64,000 bases of DNA from Podocnemis expansa (GCA_007922195.1 ML681971.1:15558753-15622752); one strand, 5' to 3'. Shown: positions 1 through 12,720, numbered from the stretch's first letter. The notes: generated by a model not told the origin, from the letters alone. A program made the numbers and translations.

Positions 1-1484
1 TTACTGACTTCATAATTCAAGTAATAGCACCTGACCAGCTTTGTTACTCAGAACGCACCTTAGCATTTTGGAAAACAAATACTAAAATTTTCTGAATTAT
101 TAGCTTCAGCAAATAATATCAGAGAGAACAGGCAAGAAGTTCCCAAGTAGAGAATTGACTTATAGTGGCTGAAGTATTTTTAGTTGCCTTTTTAGCAAAT
201 TGTCATTGCTTCAGGGTTCCCTAGTTATTCTCTGGCATGACAGTGTTCATCAAATTAATCATAAGTCACTATCAAAGGCAAAATGGCAACCACCATATCC
301 ATAATCTTTGTTTGGTGGAGTCTCCAGGCAAACCGTTAATTGTGATTGGCTAGAATTCCCCTGGAAAAAGATATAGATTATTAAGAATCTGATTGAATCC
401 AATATTAGTTTGATGTTTTGTAATGAGCTTTTTCTGATTTTCACCACTTGAAAGTATTGGAACAGCTCAACAGCCTTCCCAAATCTATAAACCATTATTG
501 GTGCGCATAATGTTTATTTATTTTAATCTCCTCTTCTGCCTTTTATTTCAGCCCCTACACGCACACAGTTTTCTAGTTGCTCATCTTCCAAGAAGCTAAG
601 ATCAAGACACTCAAAGTCCGCCGAATATCCATTTAGGAACTAGAATAGGCTGTGTAAAATAGAACAACAAAGTGATTTAACCCTGCTGATGGAGACTTAG
701 GCATACAGGTACCATGGCTCTTACTAACTAATCTTACAGCTTATTTTTGTTCTTATGGAAAAAAGTAGTGTAGGCACCATTTAAAAATATATCATTGTAT
801 GCTATTTTCTATACTCACAACAGGAAATAATTTAGATGTCATAAATTTATAGTGTCATTCTCTTCGGAATAGGGACTATGTTAAAAATGGCATCTTATCT
901 ATAAGACATGCTCTCTTTGCTGCATCGAATTCTAGTTGTTGACTTTAAGGATAAAATTATAAATTTTAATGCATCATATTCATGAGACATGCTACTAAGA
1001 AGGAGAATGAGCTAGAGTCTATTATGGTCTGTGCATAATTAACAGAATTATTTTCTAAAAGCAGGCTTTTTTTTTTTTCCAAATCCTTTTGAATTGCAAT
1101 GAGAATTGGGTGCCTGATATCCTTTGACCCCTTTGGAAGTCCCAGTCTAAATTCCAATTGCAGGGTCAAATTTTGCCCACAGTTCCTCTGAAAAACAAGC
1201 ACTGAGGGGAGACTAGGATTGTGCAGGTGACCCTGGTGGTGGAAGTTGTGTGGAAGCTTTTATTATGGATGTGCTGGTTGCAATTCCATAGCTCAGTTTG
1301 AGTTCTGTTTTGCACAGGGATTCAACCTCATTTGTTATACATGAAAAATACAACATAGACTCTCCACACTTAGAACATTAATTCTTTGAGTACTGAATGA
1401 ATTTTCCAAGAATAATGTAATTAAATACATTAATTAGAGTAAAATTCAATTTAAAAACTGGTTGATACTTTCATTCCTTTGATA

Positions 1485-2580
1485 CAGTGGACCTGTGATG
1501 CAGTCTGGACTGGTGTCCAGTGGTGCTACTCCAGTTCTTCATTCCAAGACCCTGACTAAACCTCTTTGCTGTGTGAGCCCCCACTCCTGGGTCAGTTCAT
1601 GCCCAGCCACCTGCATGCAGTTAGTTTCTAAACCGTGGAAGAGCACTCCCTAGCCACTCATGGATGATCCTCCAAAGAACACTCCCAGTCCCAGATCCAA
1701 CCCCTGGAAACTATTCTTGCAAGCTTCAGTGCGCCCCCACTAGGCCTTGCAACTTCATTTACACTTGTCTGTCAATTTAACGAAGATATTGACATGCATC
1801 AGCTTTTGCTTCCAGTGGGGCCTACCACACACATTGCACTGCTTCAGATAAAACAAACATACGTTTATTGACTACAGTAAAATTTTAAGTGAAAATAAGT
1901 CAAACTCATATAAAATCAATTAATCGTTCAGTCAAGGAGATAACCACAATCAGATAAAAAGGAAAAGTCTCATTCTAAACTAAGATCACTATTCCAGTCT
2001 ATGTTCTGCTTACTCACAGGCTTGGCTGTGATGATCTACAGCCACTCTCCTGTCCTGTAAGTAAGTCTAAGTCCTTGGTGTTTCTTGGAAGATGGAATCC
2101 AAGGAAGAGCCTGAGACAAAGGAGTCTATTAGCAAGGTTTCCTTGACCTCACTCCTCCTTGGTGTCAGGTAATTGTCTATGTCCTGCAGTGGGCATGATC
2201 GGTCCCTCTTGAACCCAGGTCCTTAGGCTGCATTGTTCTTGTACGTATTCCTCTGTTGAGTGTGGCAGTACAATTCTGCATTTCAGCCGGAGTTATGAAA
2301 CAACTGAGTTTCACATCTGTATACATTTGACATCGTTTAAGACATGCTATCATGACAGTAAGGTAGAGCATGCCATAAGTATTCTAGAAACACCGTAATC
2401 ACATGTTTTGCATTAGACAATACACAGTTACATTATAAGGGTGAACAGGAACAATACATAGATCACATTACAAGGGTGTATGTAGGGTGCAGCATGTAAC
2501 AGCAGCCCTCTCCAGTAAGGGTAGGTGTCATCTGTGCTGGAGACAGCTTTCTTGGGTATCAGCCCAACACTGTGGAGTGA
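1485..2580 (-). repeat. Possible degenerate LTR-like interspersed repeat
   Basis: The composition here differs from the flanks. Read on the minus strand it contains an AATAAA signal (complement of 1863-1868) followed by a moderately GC-rich tail of about 370 bases, a layout compatible with an old LTR. I see no matching second LTR, no certain terminal TG/CA pair, and no coding remnant. The boundaries are approximate. It could equally be an unrelated repeat or unique intron. Confidence 0.2.
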
Positions 2581-3779
2581 ATTCTCCTAGGAATTAAGGA
2601 CCATTACAAACCTTACCACTTCCCTCTCCAGTGTAAGGCGCATGTATCTGACAGTGCTCTCTCTGACCTAGACACAGAGCAACAAGGGTGTATGCTATTT
2701 TTAAAAATTTCAAAAACGACATTCCATTGCACACACGCCTTTCCCTGTTGAGAGGGTGGGACAACAAACATGTGACAGATGGTACTCCCTTCATTAATAC
2801 ATTATTGGAAGATGGTTAGACACAAGGATAAAGAGTTTGCTACAAGAACTTATAGACAATAGCCTAGAAACCTCTAAATTTGTAACTTGGCAATCAAGTA
2901 AGGGCCAGATTCACTGGTACACATTGGCTTCTTTGCATTATTCTGGCAGTACAAAACACTACCCACTTAAAGTGGCCACTGTTGTCTAACTATTCAGAGG
3001 GGCAGCTAGCCATTAAAAATCAGTTTAATTTTATCCGAGATCATGAATACTAAAATACCTTAATGAGAGTTGGACAGTTATTGAATGACATCACTGTGTG
3101 GCAGAATTATGATTATTAGTGTGTCTTAACTGTTTGTGTCCATATTTTATCATAATCAGATTACTTTTAAGTAGAACCTTAATTCTAAATCTCCTGGGCC
3201 TGTAATTAATGATTGTGGGGTAGTTTCAGCATTCTAGGAATTCTTTTTTATCCTTACAATGTGAAAACTAAAACTTAACTCCCTTGTAAGGTTTTTGGGT
3301 TTTGCTGTTTCTCTTCCTTGCCATTGTTACTGGTGGTGATGGTGATGAAAGAAAGAACCCAGCTTGACACTCTGATCCCAGCCTACATGTCAAAGGTTAG
3401 CAGAGCACAAATTATTCAGTGCGAGTTCCAGGCAAGTCCTTGAGGTGAAAATTTAGCCATCTGACAGTGAAGAGCTAGCATTCCTGAGAAGGCCACAGAT
3501 GTCTCCTGAAATCAGAGCGGCAATAGAGATGCTTTCAGTGGCTTGCTTGCCACTTCCTAGCTGCCACATGGCTTTCATTTGTAGTTTCTCTTCACAAGTA
3601 CAGTTTCTAAATGAGGATGGTTGCTTCACTTTAAGGACATACAAATGACTTGCCCTCACCTGTCAAGCATGATCCTTGTATTTTACCAGGCCCATTATGA
3701 ACGCAATCTTTCTGTCGAAAATTTGCATACCTCCTTTCTTGAGAAGTAATGACAGCAATTTCTTTCCCTGCGCTCACTT

Positions 3780-4090
3780 TCTGAGTGTCTCATTTAACAG
3801 CACCTGTGAAACCGACAGGCACAGAGATGAGAAGTGAAAGAGAGCAGTTGATTAAATCATCATCAAGTCGGGCCTCCGAAAGTCAATTCTGCTTCCTGTC
3901 TGCAATGATATCCTTTTATCTTAAAGTAATGAGCTATGGCACTTTTGCATCGGGTAATGCGATAAGTTCTATTAGCATGTTCCATTTGCTTCACAAGCAA
4001 GGGCAAGTCATTTCAGCAAGCTCATATCACTGCAATCAAAGCAATTGGCTTCACAGACAGAGAAGAAAGAGGAAGGGCTCACGGTGATTT
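3780..4090. promoter_or_regulatory. Candidate conserved noncoding block in intron
   Basis: Repeat-free and moderately complex sequence with several homeodomain-like ATTA/TAAT cores, a TTGATTAAATCATCATCAA-like segment near 3848, and CpGs retained in an AT-rich setting (near 3810, 3870, 3880, 3950, 3960). A 100-codon open frame covers it but has no recognisable protein character or splice sites. Introns of AUTS2 are known to contain many conserved noncoding elements. Assigning this block to that class is inference from texture only. Confidence 0.25.
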
Positions 4091-4639
4091 CTATGGATCA
4101 CAACACAGTGGAAAAAATGGACTCTGGTATTATTTTAACCCATAACATGCTTTTCTTTTTCTCCATCAGCATAGTTTGCTTTCATTAGCCTGTACAGAAT
4201 ATGGAGGAATCAAATATAAGACTGAACCATTGGACTAAGCCTGGAATAGATGCAAAAGGGACTCTGTACAAAGACACTAGAGCACTATTAGCTGCTGACT
4301 GCAGCTGACATTCACTAGTTCAATTCTTCGTGATTAACCTATTCTCATAGTATATTTTTATTACTTATTTGTTAAACACCAGAAGAGTGCTACTCAGTGT
4401 AGAGGATGCAAAATCAAGACAGTACTTGCTGGAAAGTACTTTTAATCTAAAATCCAGTTGTAAAGAACCAAAGATGACCGGGAGCCCCAGAGGATGGAAC
4501 ACTGTGGGATAATTTTTATTTAGGGCACGATGGTGACTTGGATAACTGGGACAAGGAAGTTATCCCTGCTTCAGAAGAGAATGTCTTGTGAGTCTATTTT
4601 ACTGGGTGGCTGAGGTTGGAATGATCAGAAATGGATTAT

Positions 4640-4850
4640 GGAAGTTTAGGTGCCCAGCTCCCAAAATGGATGGGATTTTGGTGCCTCACTCATGCAGGAT
4701 CCCTGGAAAATGCCCCTCTGCCTCCACAAAATTCCTCAGGCCCTTTGACTGTGGTGTCTCTAAAGGCCAATTAACTGAAGCCAATAGAAGCCTTTTCATT
4801 TGTTTCAGTGGGGGTTGGATCAGGCCCTCAACATCTTTGGGGGAAATGCA
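4640..4850. repeat. Old interspersed repeat remnant
   Basis: The phrase around 4806-4830 (a CAGTGGG...TTGGATCAGGCCCT segment) matches a wording that recurs in many dispersed reptile and bird repeats, related to the GAAAATCTGG-type pieces annotated elsewhere in this window. Two overlapping opposite-strand open frames here are probably chance. The family cannot be named from the sequence. Confidence 0.3.
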
Positions 4851-5311
4851 CAAAAGGGTAGTCATGGAATGGGAGACAGCTAAGGGGAGAAGTAAATGGC
4901 ACTCTTTCAAGGACTTCAGTAACCTACTCCCTCTTTTCCCCTTAACTCTCTGCAGCACGACAATAGCACAGGAAATCAGGAAATCAGAGGGGTGTATTGT
5001 GGGCATGGTGCTTCTGAGATGATGTGTCTTGTACATGACTCCTCAGTGCTGTGCTTAAAGGAACCATCTAGCTAGATGATTCCTCTTTGCCTGGGGTGAA
5101 AGTTACTGCTGTTGCAGATAGCTAGAAGAAAGCTTATGCTTCATTTTAAGGCCCCTTCAAAGCAGAGCAAAGCGATCCTGGAATCAAAACTTAAGAGGGA
5201 CTCCATTGCCACGCTGTCTTGATGCATGCCCTCTGTCTAAGTAAAACCACTATGTTTTGTATTTTAAATTACGGCTACCAGGCACTATTTGCAAAGGTTA
5301 TAAACGTGTAC

Positions 5312-5334
5312 GCATATATATATATATATATATG
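5312..5334. repeat. (TA)n microsatellite
   Basis: Uninterrupted alternating TA of about 22 bases, 16 bases before a tetranucleotide array. Confidence 0.95.
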
Positions 5335-5349
5335 ACTGTACGAAATTTA

Positions 5350-5350
5350 T

Positions 5351-5398
<48 letters not shown>
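5350..5398. repeat. (TTTC)n microsatellite, about 12 units
   Basis: A perfect TTTC tetranucleotide array of about 49 bases. Its purity suggests a young, probably length-polymorphic locus. Confidence 0.97.
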
Positions 5399-7424
5399 AG
5401 AGTAAAAAACTTGATTTAGATGTTTTGACTTTCATATTCAAACTGTAATTGTCTTATTTAGATGGCTGATCAAACTTGATTTTTATTGTGCATGGTTGGG
5501 GCAAACTAGAAAGAACAATTATGCCATTTTTAAGCTTTTGGGGGATGGGAAGACTTCAGACAGATTATGGCTGAAAATGGTTCTGATTTAATAATATGTT
5601 CCTAAGAGGACCAAAATAATTTTAATGTCCAAAAATGATACCTTTCATGAGTATGGGGGTCGTTTTGCTAAAATTGAACTGAGAGGAGAGTTCAGCTTTC
5701 GAATTCTTCGTTCAAACTTTCTTGGTTCAGATAAAACAGAACCTACAGATGAATAGCCCATGGATTTAGTTTTGCAAAATCAAACTCTACACCTCCTCAG
5801 CTCTCCTGAGCCTTAAAGAGAGACCTTACCAGAAATCAGTGTGAATGAAGGGGGGAAATTGTGTTGTAATGTAGACTGTGACATTAACTAATTTTCAGTG
5901 CTCTACTTCTAATGTTCTGTGGCCAGGAGCACCATGAGGAATGCTCCTTGCAGGTAAAGCCAGATGCTAAAGCAAGAGAAAGTAAAAGTTCACACTTGGC
6001 TTCTTTGTGAGTCTCACTGTCTCCATTGCATCAATAAGAAAATTGCCGGTGTATTCCCTGTCAGCCTCCTTTCATCTTGAAGACTTTTTTTTCTTGGAAG
6101 TAGAGATCTAAATGCATAGCTAAAATGTAATCCCGTTGCCCTCTTCCAAGGCTGACAGTTTGTCAGTGTTGGATAGATGGACGCAAATATTGCCAATGTC
6201 ACTGCAAGCATGGCTGATGTCTGGGTGTTCCCTCATTTTCTTCAGATTTCTTTTCAGCAGATCATTGAGTAGAATCACCTTGCTTAGCTCAGGTACTTCA
6301 GTAGTGCTATCTTTTTTCATGGCAATGATAAATGGATTCAAGATACAAAATAGCTGTTCCAGCAAAGTGCATTGAGCAAAATGTAGAACAATGCCCTAGT
6401 CAATGTCATTGTACATGATGTATTCAATGACAGCCACTTTCTGCACAAGAATTTATTCTGTCAGTGAAGTACATAGAATTCCATGGTGGGGCTTCAGCCT
6501 CAATCAGCTGGCAAGGCAGCTCAGACCTTTACTCAGCTTGTTTTGCACGAGACTTTTACAAGCTATTAAAAAAGGGTCAGATTCTAGGGATAACATGATA
6601 GGATGACTGATTTCTAAAAAGTGGAATTGGGACAGCTCTCCATGTGCAGGAACCAGGGAAGGTTTTAACCTTTACTTTCCCCAGTTTGGGCCATGCTGCC
6701 TTCTTTGGACCAATTTTCAGCTTTCCAGCCTTCTCCAAAACATAACAGTAAATAAAACCCAACAGTGAAACAGAGAATCCTGTATTTTTCAGGAACATAA
6801 ACTCAGTGGTTGAAACAGATGTATTATCGTGGTCTGTAGTTGTATTTATGCAGCAACAAGGACTGAGGGAGAGCAGCATATCTTCTTCTTCTGATCCTGC
6901 CCTTTCCTAAGAACGGTTTTAAAAGGTTTTGTCCAGAGCATGAGGGGTGGGGGGGGGCGGTTTTCTTCTCCATTCAGAATCTTGCAAATTGGACATGGCT
7001 TCCTCACTTCTAGATACACAGGTTTGCAGGAGCTGTTTCAGTGCATGCATATAAACGCAGGTTCATGGGTTAACAAGATGCTATTCATTGTGTAGGGCTG
7101 TTCAAGCATGCTGTTGGTCTCAGTGCACAGTTACAGAAGTACTGGGAAATGAGGCTTCAATCCTAATCACATGACAAGGGGGCTGCTAGATTGAACACTT
7201 TAGTTAATAAAGGTAGCCATTTTGAAGTTTGAACAAGTTGATGCTGATTGGATGTTATTGTTATTGTGTTTCTAAGCTGTGCTGGTAATGTGCCCTCTAT
7301 CATATAGAAATGAGAAGTGATCTTTATTTTCAGTTGGTATCCCAAAGAAATACGTGTTGATAAAAGTCAAACTGCATTTGCTCATATGTGAGTGGAGGGA
7401 AATGGGAGAGAGTGAGACAGGCAC

Positions 7425-7612
7425 ATCATAAGAACACAAGAATGGCCATTCTGGGTTAGGCCAATTGACCAGTCAGCCTGGGTTCCTGTCTCTCACACTT
7501 TTCTTAGAGCTAGTGTGCAGACTTGTAGGTTCTCTGTTACAATGTTCACAGAGTCCTCCCATCCAGTTTGAGACCATGAAAACATTGGTCACTTCTAATC
7601 CTGCTTCTTGGG
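7425..7612 (-). mobile_element. CR1-type LINE 3' remnant
   Basis: The opening words (AAGAACACAAGAATGGCCAT, then GGGTTAGGCCAA) match the reverse complement of a very common CR1-type 3' end in turtles and crocodilians, which ends in 'GGCCATTCTTATGTTCTTATG'-like sequence. An opposite-orientation shorter copy is at about 43520. Only the terminal part is present. The 5' limit is approximate. Confidence 0.6.
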
Positions 7613-7664
7613 GCTCAAGAAGCTAGATTTCTTTTTTGAAGGACTCACCCTCTTGTGTGTTGTG

Positions 7665-7830
7665 TTTACTTGAAAATCAGACCACAAGTATCATTGTAGG
7701 AACTGCTGGGTGCTCAGCGCCTTTGGAAAATGGGTTCTTATTTAGGTGCCTGAATGTTAGGTTTGGTTTGGTTAGGTTTGTTTAACTAATTCAGTAGCAG
7801 AGCACTTGAAAATCTGGTCCGGAGCTCCTT
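7665..7830. repeat. GAAAATCTGG-type ancient repeat
   Basis: Contains GAAAATCAGACC, GGGTGCTCAGCGCCTTTGGAA, ATTTAGGTGCCTGAAT and GAAAATCTGGTCC. These phrases recur in other places in this window (about 9160, 31600, 57185, 61620). They are typical of an old, abundant sauropsid interspersed repeat whose class I cannot assign with confidence. Confidence 0.5.
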
Positions 7831-8439
7831 GCAACACCGGGCCCTATGTTCTTACTGCTGTAACTTGTTTTCAGTGCATGCATGGAGGCAACCCAACCGT
7901 ATGAATCAGAGAGGGGACCAGAAGATTGTTCAGTTTTAATACAGGCCAGCAGACTCGCACACCTGCTTCCCGGAGGAGCAGAGAACCTACAATGGCCCTC
8001 TGCAGATCAGGCCATTTCAGCTCTGAATTAAGTGTTGGGTCCCAAATTTGAAGATAATCTAATGTGGTAAACACATCAGATTTGGGTAACTGAGACATAC
8101 AAAATGCATAGAGTTGGAATCTTTGTTATCCTCCCCCACCCCCTATAGTACAGGCTTAGTATCACCCAAGTGCAAGGCCTGTGCTTTGCTTGAGTCCCAA
8201 AATAGGACTTGGATGTTGCACAGGTTTTGTCCTGGCTCTGTGCATAGGGCTGCATTTCGTCTACAGTAAATGCATATATGAGGCTCTTTGCTGGATATTT
8301 AGTGTTTATGATAAATGTGAGCTACATAGACATCAGACTTTTGAGCCATATTTTAATTTACCTTGAGAATTGCTTTTTACACATATATAAAAAAATATCA
8401 CTTCCAAAACCACTGGTCAAAAGAACAAAGCCATTCTTG

Positions 8440-8625
8440 AATTAGAGGTTCATGGAGAGTTGCCTAGGGAGGTGGTAGAATCACTGTCCTTGGAGATATT
8501 TAAGGCTTGGTTAGACAGAACCCTGGCTGGGATGACTTAGGGAGAGTGGTCCTGCTCTTTCGCAGGGGGTTGGAATAGATGACCTCGTGAGGTCCCTTCC
8601 AACCTTATGGTTCTACGTTCTATGA
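8440..8625 (+). mobile_element. CR1 LINE 3' end, sense orientation
   Basis: Runs from the end of the CR1 ORF2-like region (GGGAGGTGGTAGAATCACTG) through the 3' UTR. It reaches the diagnostic terminal segment GGGTTGGAATAGATGACCTC, then AGGTCCCTTCCAACC, and ends in ATTCTATGA-type words near 8615. It is heavily 5'-truncated, as is usual for CR1. It lies in the same orientation as the exon at 12791. Confidence 0.85.
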
Positions 8626-9019
8626 GAGGAACCATCAAGTTACTGTACTCCATTAATTGTCCACTCCTATATCAATGACAAAAATCCAGATAGATAGGGC
8701 TGAGATTCCTATTGACTCCCCCTCACACCTGTGAGATCTCTTTGATTTCACCCATGTGACAGAGTAGAAGTTGTCTCATTATATAGGATTCTGTTCTGGA
8801 GCACCTCTCTACAGTTGTGTTATGTGTGTCAGATGATAATACTATGCAAAGAAACTATCCACATATCATTGGCATGGCTGTGTAACACAGTGAGTGTACT
8901 AAATGTTTCTTAGGTTAGTGAAACAGGATTCAAACTACTAACAACTGTAAAATATGGTAAACTGAGATCAAGATTACCCAATTCTCCTTCTACTGTTTTT
9001 TTGCATTTCTCTTGTGCCT

Positions 9020-9160
9020 TCTGTCTGAGTATCCCAAGTACTTAACAGACATTAATGCATTTTGGTCATGCTGTACCCCTGTGAAGTAGGCAAATACTCA
9101 TTATTCTCATTCTCCAAGTGAAAAAAATAAGGCATTGAGCAGTTGAGTCTTAAGTTTTCA
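9020..9160 (-). repeat. MIR/CORE-SINE-like remnant, first half
   Basis: Read in reverse it follows the MIR core order: the segment with ATTAATGCATTTT, ACCCCTGTGAAGTAGG, CATTATTCTCATTCTCC and GGCATTGAGCAG corresponds to the core that precedes the CAGTTTCC motif on the opposite strand. It is interrupted at about 9161 by another repeat and resumes at about 9343. Confidence 0.5.
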
Positions 9161-9342
9161 AAAGTGGCTACTGATTTTAGGAGGTGATCAATTATGGACA
9201 TTCAGGGTTTGCTGTCTAGAGTTAGTGAGCACCTGTAGCTTCAGCTGAAGAAAATGGGAGCTGTGGGTACTACAGAATCTCTGGGAAAAGGCACCAGAAA
9301 TGGAAATATGCAAATCCTTTGTCCACCTTTGAAAAATCAGGC
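9161..9342. repeat. Repeat nested inside a MIR-like SINE
   Basis: Starts with TTTCAAAAGTGGCTACTGAT and ends with CCTTTGAAAAATCAGGCCC, so its termini are loosely inverted. The MIR-like sequence on both sides becomes continuous if this block is removed, and an AAGT is present at both junctions (possible 4-bp duplication). It belongs to the GAAAATCTGG-type group seen elsewhere in the window. The nesting shows it moved after the SINE, which suggests it was itself mobile. Confidence 0.4.
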
Positions 9343-9400
9343 CCAAGTGACTTGCCCAAGGTCCCACAGGGAGCCTATTCGGACCCAGGGAGAGAACACA
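9343..9400 (-). repeat. MIR/CORE-SINE-like remnant, second half
   Basis: AAGTGACTTGCCCAAGGTCC followed by CACAGGGAGCC and CGGACCCAGGGA is the reverse complement of the 5' part of a MIR-type SINE. It continues the copy broken at 9160. Confidence 0.6.
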
Positions 9401-9934
9401 CTTGCCCCAACTTTCATTTTTGAGTCTCAACAACAAACCAATTTTTTGTCTTCTAAATGTCTTATTCAGTACATCTGAGCAAATAAGTGGTTCACTTCTT
9501 TTCATGAGAGGCAGGGGAATCTGTCTCCCTTATCCATGAGGAGAAACCCATTTAGATTACAGTACAACCCACTCTGAGTCAGAAACATGTATATGTTAAA
9601 TGAAAATTTATACTCAACCCAACATATAAATCCTCCTTCCCCCCCCCCCGTCTTCATAAAGCTAGCCCATTGAAACAGTCCCACAGAACTGCAGGTCTCT
9701 TCCTCTCGCTCCTTCTCAACAAAACCTCTTTATGAGTGAAATAGATGCCTTGTGTGCAGGACTCCTGGCATTTTACAAAGTATATTAGGAGCCAGGCTAG
9801 GCAAACGTTAGGAGCTGTTTGCTGAGTGCATTTATTGTCTTTGCATAATTTATGAGCTGTAGGGGTTTGACCATCATTCGTCTCTGCCAGAGGCTGGCAC
9901 TCAGGGCTCTTGAGGATGGAGCTGTAAATTGGCT

Positions 9935-10260
9935 GGCGTGCTCCTGCTGAGCTCACGGCAAAGTCCTCGGGTCAGTATGGGAATTTAATACCAGGAGGGG
10001 AACTGTTTTCTCAGTGCGCTGTGTGGGTCCCTGCACAGCACAGGCTTTTTGGCAGACGGAGTGACTGGCCAAATCGCAAAGCTGTCAGTCACTGGGCATA
10101 TTGTGAAGAGAGCCTGAGCATTTTTAATCAGCTTGGCACCCGTGTTGCTTCCATAATGGACACCAGTAGGTCTCAGTCCTTCGCCATATGCTTAACTCTG
10201 GAGACAAGGTGCTTCTGGGGATAGCAGTAATTATTGGATGCAGAATTAAGCGGACCTTGA
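9935..10260. promoter_or_regulatory. Candidate conserved noncoding block in intron
   Basis: A repeat-free, complex segment 2.5-2.9 kb upstream of the microexon. It retains CpGs at 9953, 9967, 10018, 10031 and others, and has TAAT/ATTA cores near 9986 and 10231. Nothing in it looks like an exon. The call is textural and needs an amniote alignment. Confidence 0.25.
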
Positions 10261-10554
10261 AATTAGAACTGGAGTGTTGGATGGCAGGAGGCTTAACACT
10301 TTGATGGAAATAACTGTTCCCACGGATATTGTTCTCTGAGCTTTCTCTGCAGCATCTCTGGAATGTAGGTAAATGTGGTATTGGGAAATTCAGAGGTCAT
10401 AGATCATCTTGCAGCTCAAAATTGTAAGACACTCATGGGGGGGAACATTCCTGCCAGGTGTGCCCCTTCCTCACCCTGCAAAACCCACTCCAAATCTCTT
10501 AAGCTCCAGAAGAAGGGGAGGCAATTAGATATTTGTTGCAGTTTCCAGTCCCAA

Positions 10555-10575
10555 TTTTTTTTTTTTTTTTTTTTT
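10555..10575. repeat. Poly(T) tract, 21 bases
   Basis: An uninterrupted T run. It could be the A-tail of a retroposed copy in minus orientation, but I recognise no element body on its 3' side before the MIR-like SINE at 10668. Confidence 0.95.
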
Positions 10576-10667
10576 GCTCACTCCTTCTGGTTTATGTCAC
10601 TGAAAATAACAGTGGATAAAAGAGGCCGTGTGCATCTATGGCTAGATTCGATCCTCACCACTCTTAG

Positions 10668-10790
10668 CTAGTTGAGTGAGCTTGGCTAGGTCACCCCCCC
10701 ACCCAATTCTGTGACTCAGTGTCTCAGCTGTAAAATGGGGATAATGTTGCTTCCTTTGTAAAGTGCTATGATAGCCATGGATGGAGAACT
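10668..10790 (+). repeat. MIR/CORE-SINE-like element
   Basis: GACTCAGTGTCTCAGCTGTA followed by AAAATGGGGATAATG, then TTTGTAAAGTGCTATGATAG, follows the order of MIR-type SINE cores (TCAGTTTCC, CTGTAAAATGGGGATAAT, and a tail with AAAGTGCTTTGA). A C-rich run at 10693-10702 sits in place of the usual 'leucine' region. Confidence 0.7.
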
Positions 10791-12720
10791 TAGTACCCTG
10801 TACTGCAAAGACTTGCATATCTGGCTAATTTTCAAGGCATCGTTATACTGAACTCAGTGGAACTTTTTGTGTGACTAAGTGACTGCAGGATCAAAGTCTT
10901 AAGACGGGAACAAGTTGAAGGGGGAGGAACGTGCTTAGCTGTCTCCTTGTGTGTGCCCCGATCTCCTCTATAAAAATGTCAACATTTATTTTTGTCAGTT
11001 ACATAAACATCCCCTTAACACATGCACACACACACATCTACCCCAAACAGATGAACTAACAAACAATATCTGCCATGCTCTTTGTTTGAGGTTAAGTTCC
11101 AATCTAAAACTTTGTCTTATCTGTTTGACCTTTTTAAAAATATTATTTCAGTCGCCAAAATATCCAGGTGTGATCTAGAGCTAGGTAAATAATTTTTAAT
11201 GACTAATTTGGTCAATGAATTTCACCTCTCTTCCTATTTGTGAATTTTGTGCAGGTAGATTGCAGTTTTCTGTAATTTATCCGTTCAAAATTATTTGCTG
11301 GATAATATCCGTGAATAATTCTCAGCAATAGCTTGGTAGTCAGTAGAGTGGGGCCAAGAAAGGCAAACCAGGTGCTTCTATTTATCCTCACCTAATAAAA
11401 GTCTAGGAGAAGTCTAAGGAAATGAAAAGACAACTATTTTAAAACAGATAAAGTGCAGTTTTTTTCCTATGCATAATTAACCTGTGGAACTCACTTGCAC
11501 ATGATATAACTTTGTTTTTAATAAAAGGATTCATTACTTAATCGGCTACTTAGACTATCTACAGTTACCTCAGCTGGGGAAAAGTGTGTAAGGAACATAA
11601 CTACTGATGCTTCAGAGCATAAACCAACCACTAAGTCCCAGATCGTTAAAGCTATTTTGGTGCTTAACTCCCAATGACTTCAAGATGACTAAAAGATTAT
11701 TTCACTGTGGGTTAGGTATCAAAACAGCTTTGAGGAGCTAGGCTTAACCTTCTGGGTTAGGAAAAAGCTTTCCCATAGGCATCATTGTGCATAATTATTC
11801 ATTATGCCAATCTTACATATTGCTTTGAAGCATCTGCTATTAACCATTCTAAGAGGGAAGATATTGTGCCAATGATCTGAGTTGGTAAGGCAATTTTTAT
11901 GTTCCTATTTTCACTGACTCTAGAAACATCAATAGTTCAGGTAAGATTTGAACTTCTGGTTTCTTATCTATACCAATTCACCATTTGAGATTGATTCCTT
12001 TATAGCTGTAGTATTTTTTGTGGTATTTAAAATTGAACCACTGACAGTCATGTTTTGAGAAGTAGACACCAGTGTGGTAATCAGTGGTGTACAGTAATAC
12101 AAGGGCTTACGTGTCATTAATCCCAGTTTAGGAATCCAGAAGTCTCACTGAAAAGAGCCTTGATACATCATGTTCTCAGTTTCATTTTGGTCTGTCTTGA
12201 GTCATTTGAATTCTTCAGTGGATCATCTTTGAGCAATGTAACTAAAGAAAACCATCTACAATGATCATGGAGTAACATGCTAGCCTTGTAATGTGTGTCT
12301 CCCAGGAGAGACAAGTTTATCTAAATTGTCTCTGTGTGCTGCCATTGACAAAATCTCTGCAGTTGATCAATGGGGTGGTGGCATGATACCTACTTTTCAT
12401 CAGATAAGGGAAGCAGCTAATATTCCTCCCTCTCTGCCCACAATTTAATTTTGGTTTCTAACTGTCCTCATGCAAAACCAGGTTCCTTGAATATAAACTA
12501 GTCTGGCTGGAGGATAGGGTATGTATTGCAAATGACTTTTTTGAATCATGATAATATTGTATTAGAAAACAAAATACAAGTATAGAGTCTTTCGGCAGAT
12601 TCTGTTTGCATAGGGAGCTGGAGATCCCTGTTGTAGAGTACGTGTTTCTTCCTAAAGGAGTGGGAATTGCAGCCTCATGGACTGGGTGTGTTTCACTCAT
12701 TCTGAGAGTGTTGGTCCTAT

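Noticed and set aside
5312..5398. CRISPR-like or other direct-repeat array
   Set aside because: Simple TA and TTTC microsatellites without spacers, in a vertebrate intron.
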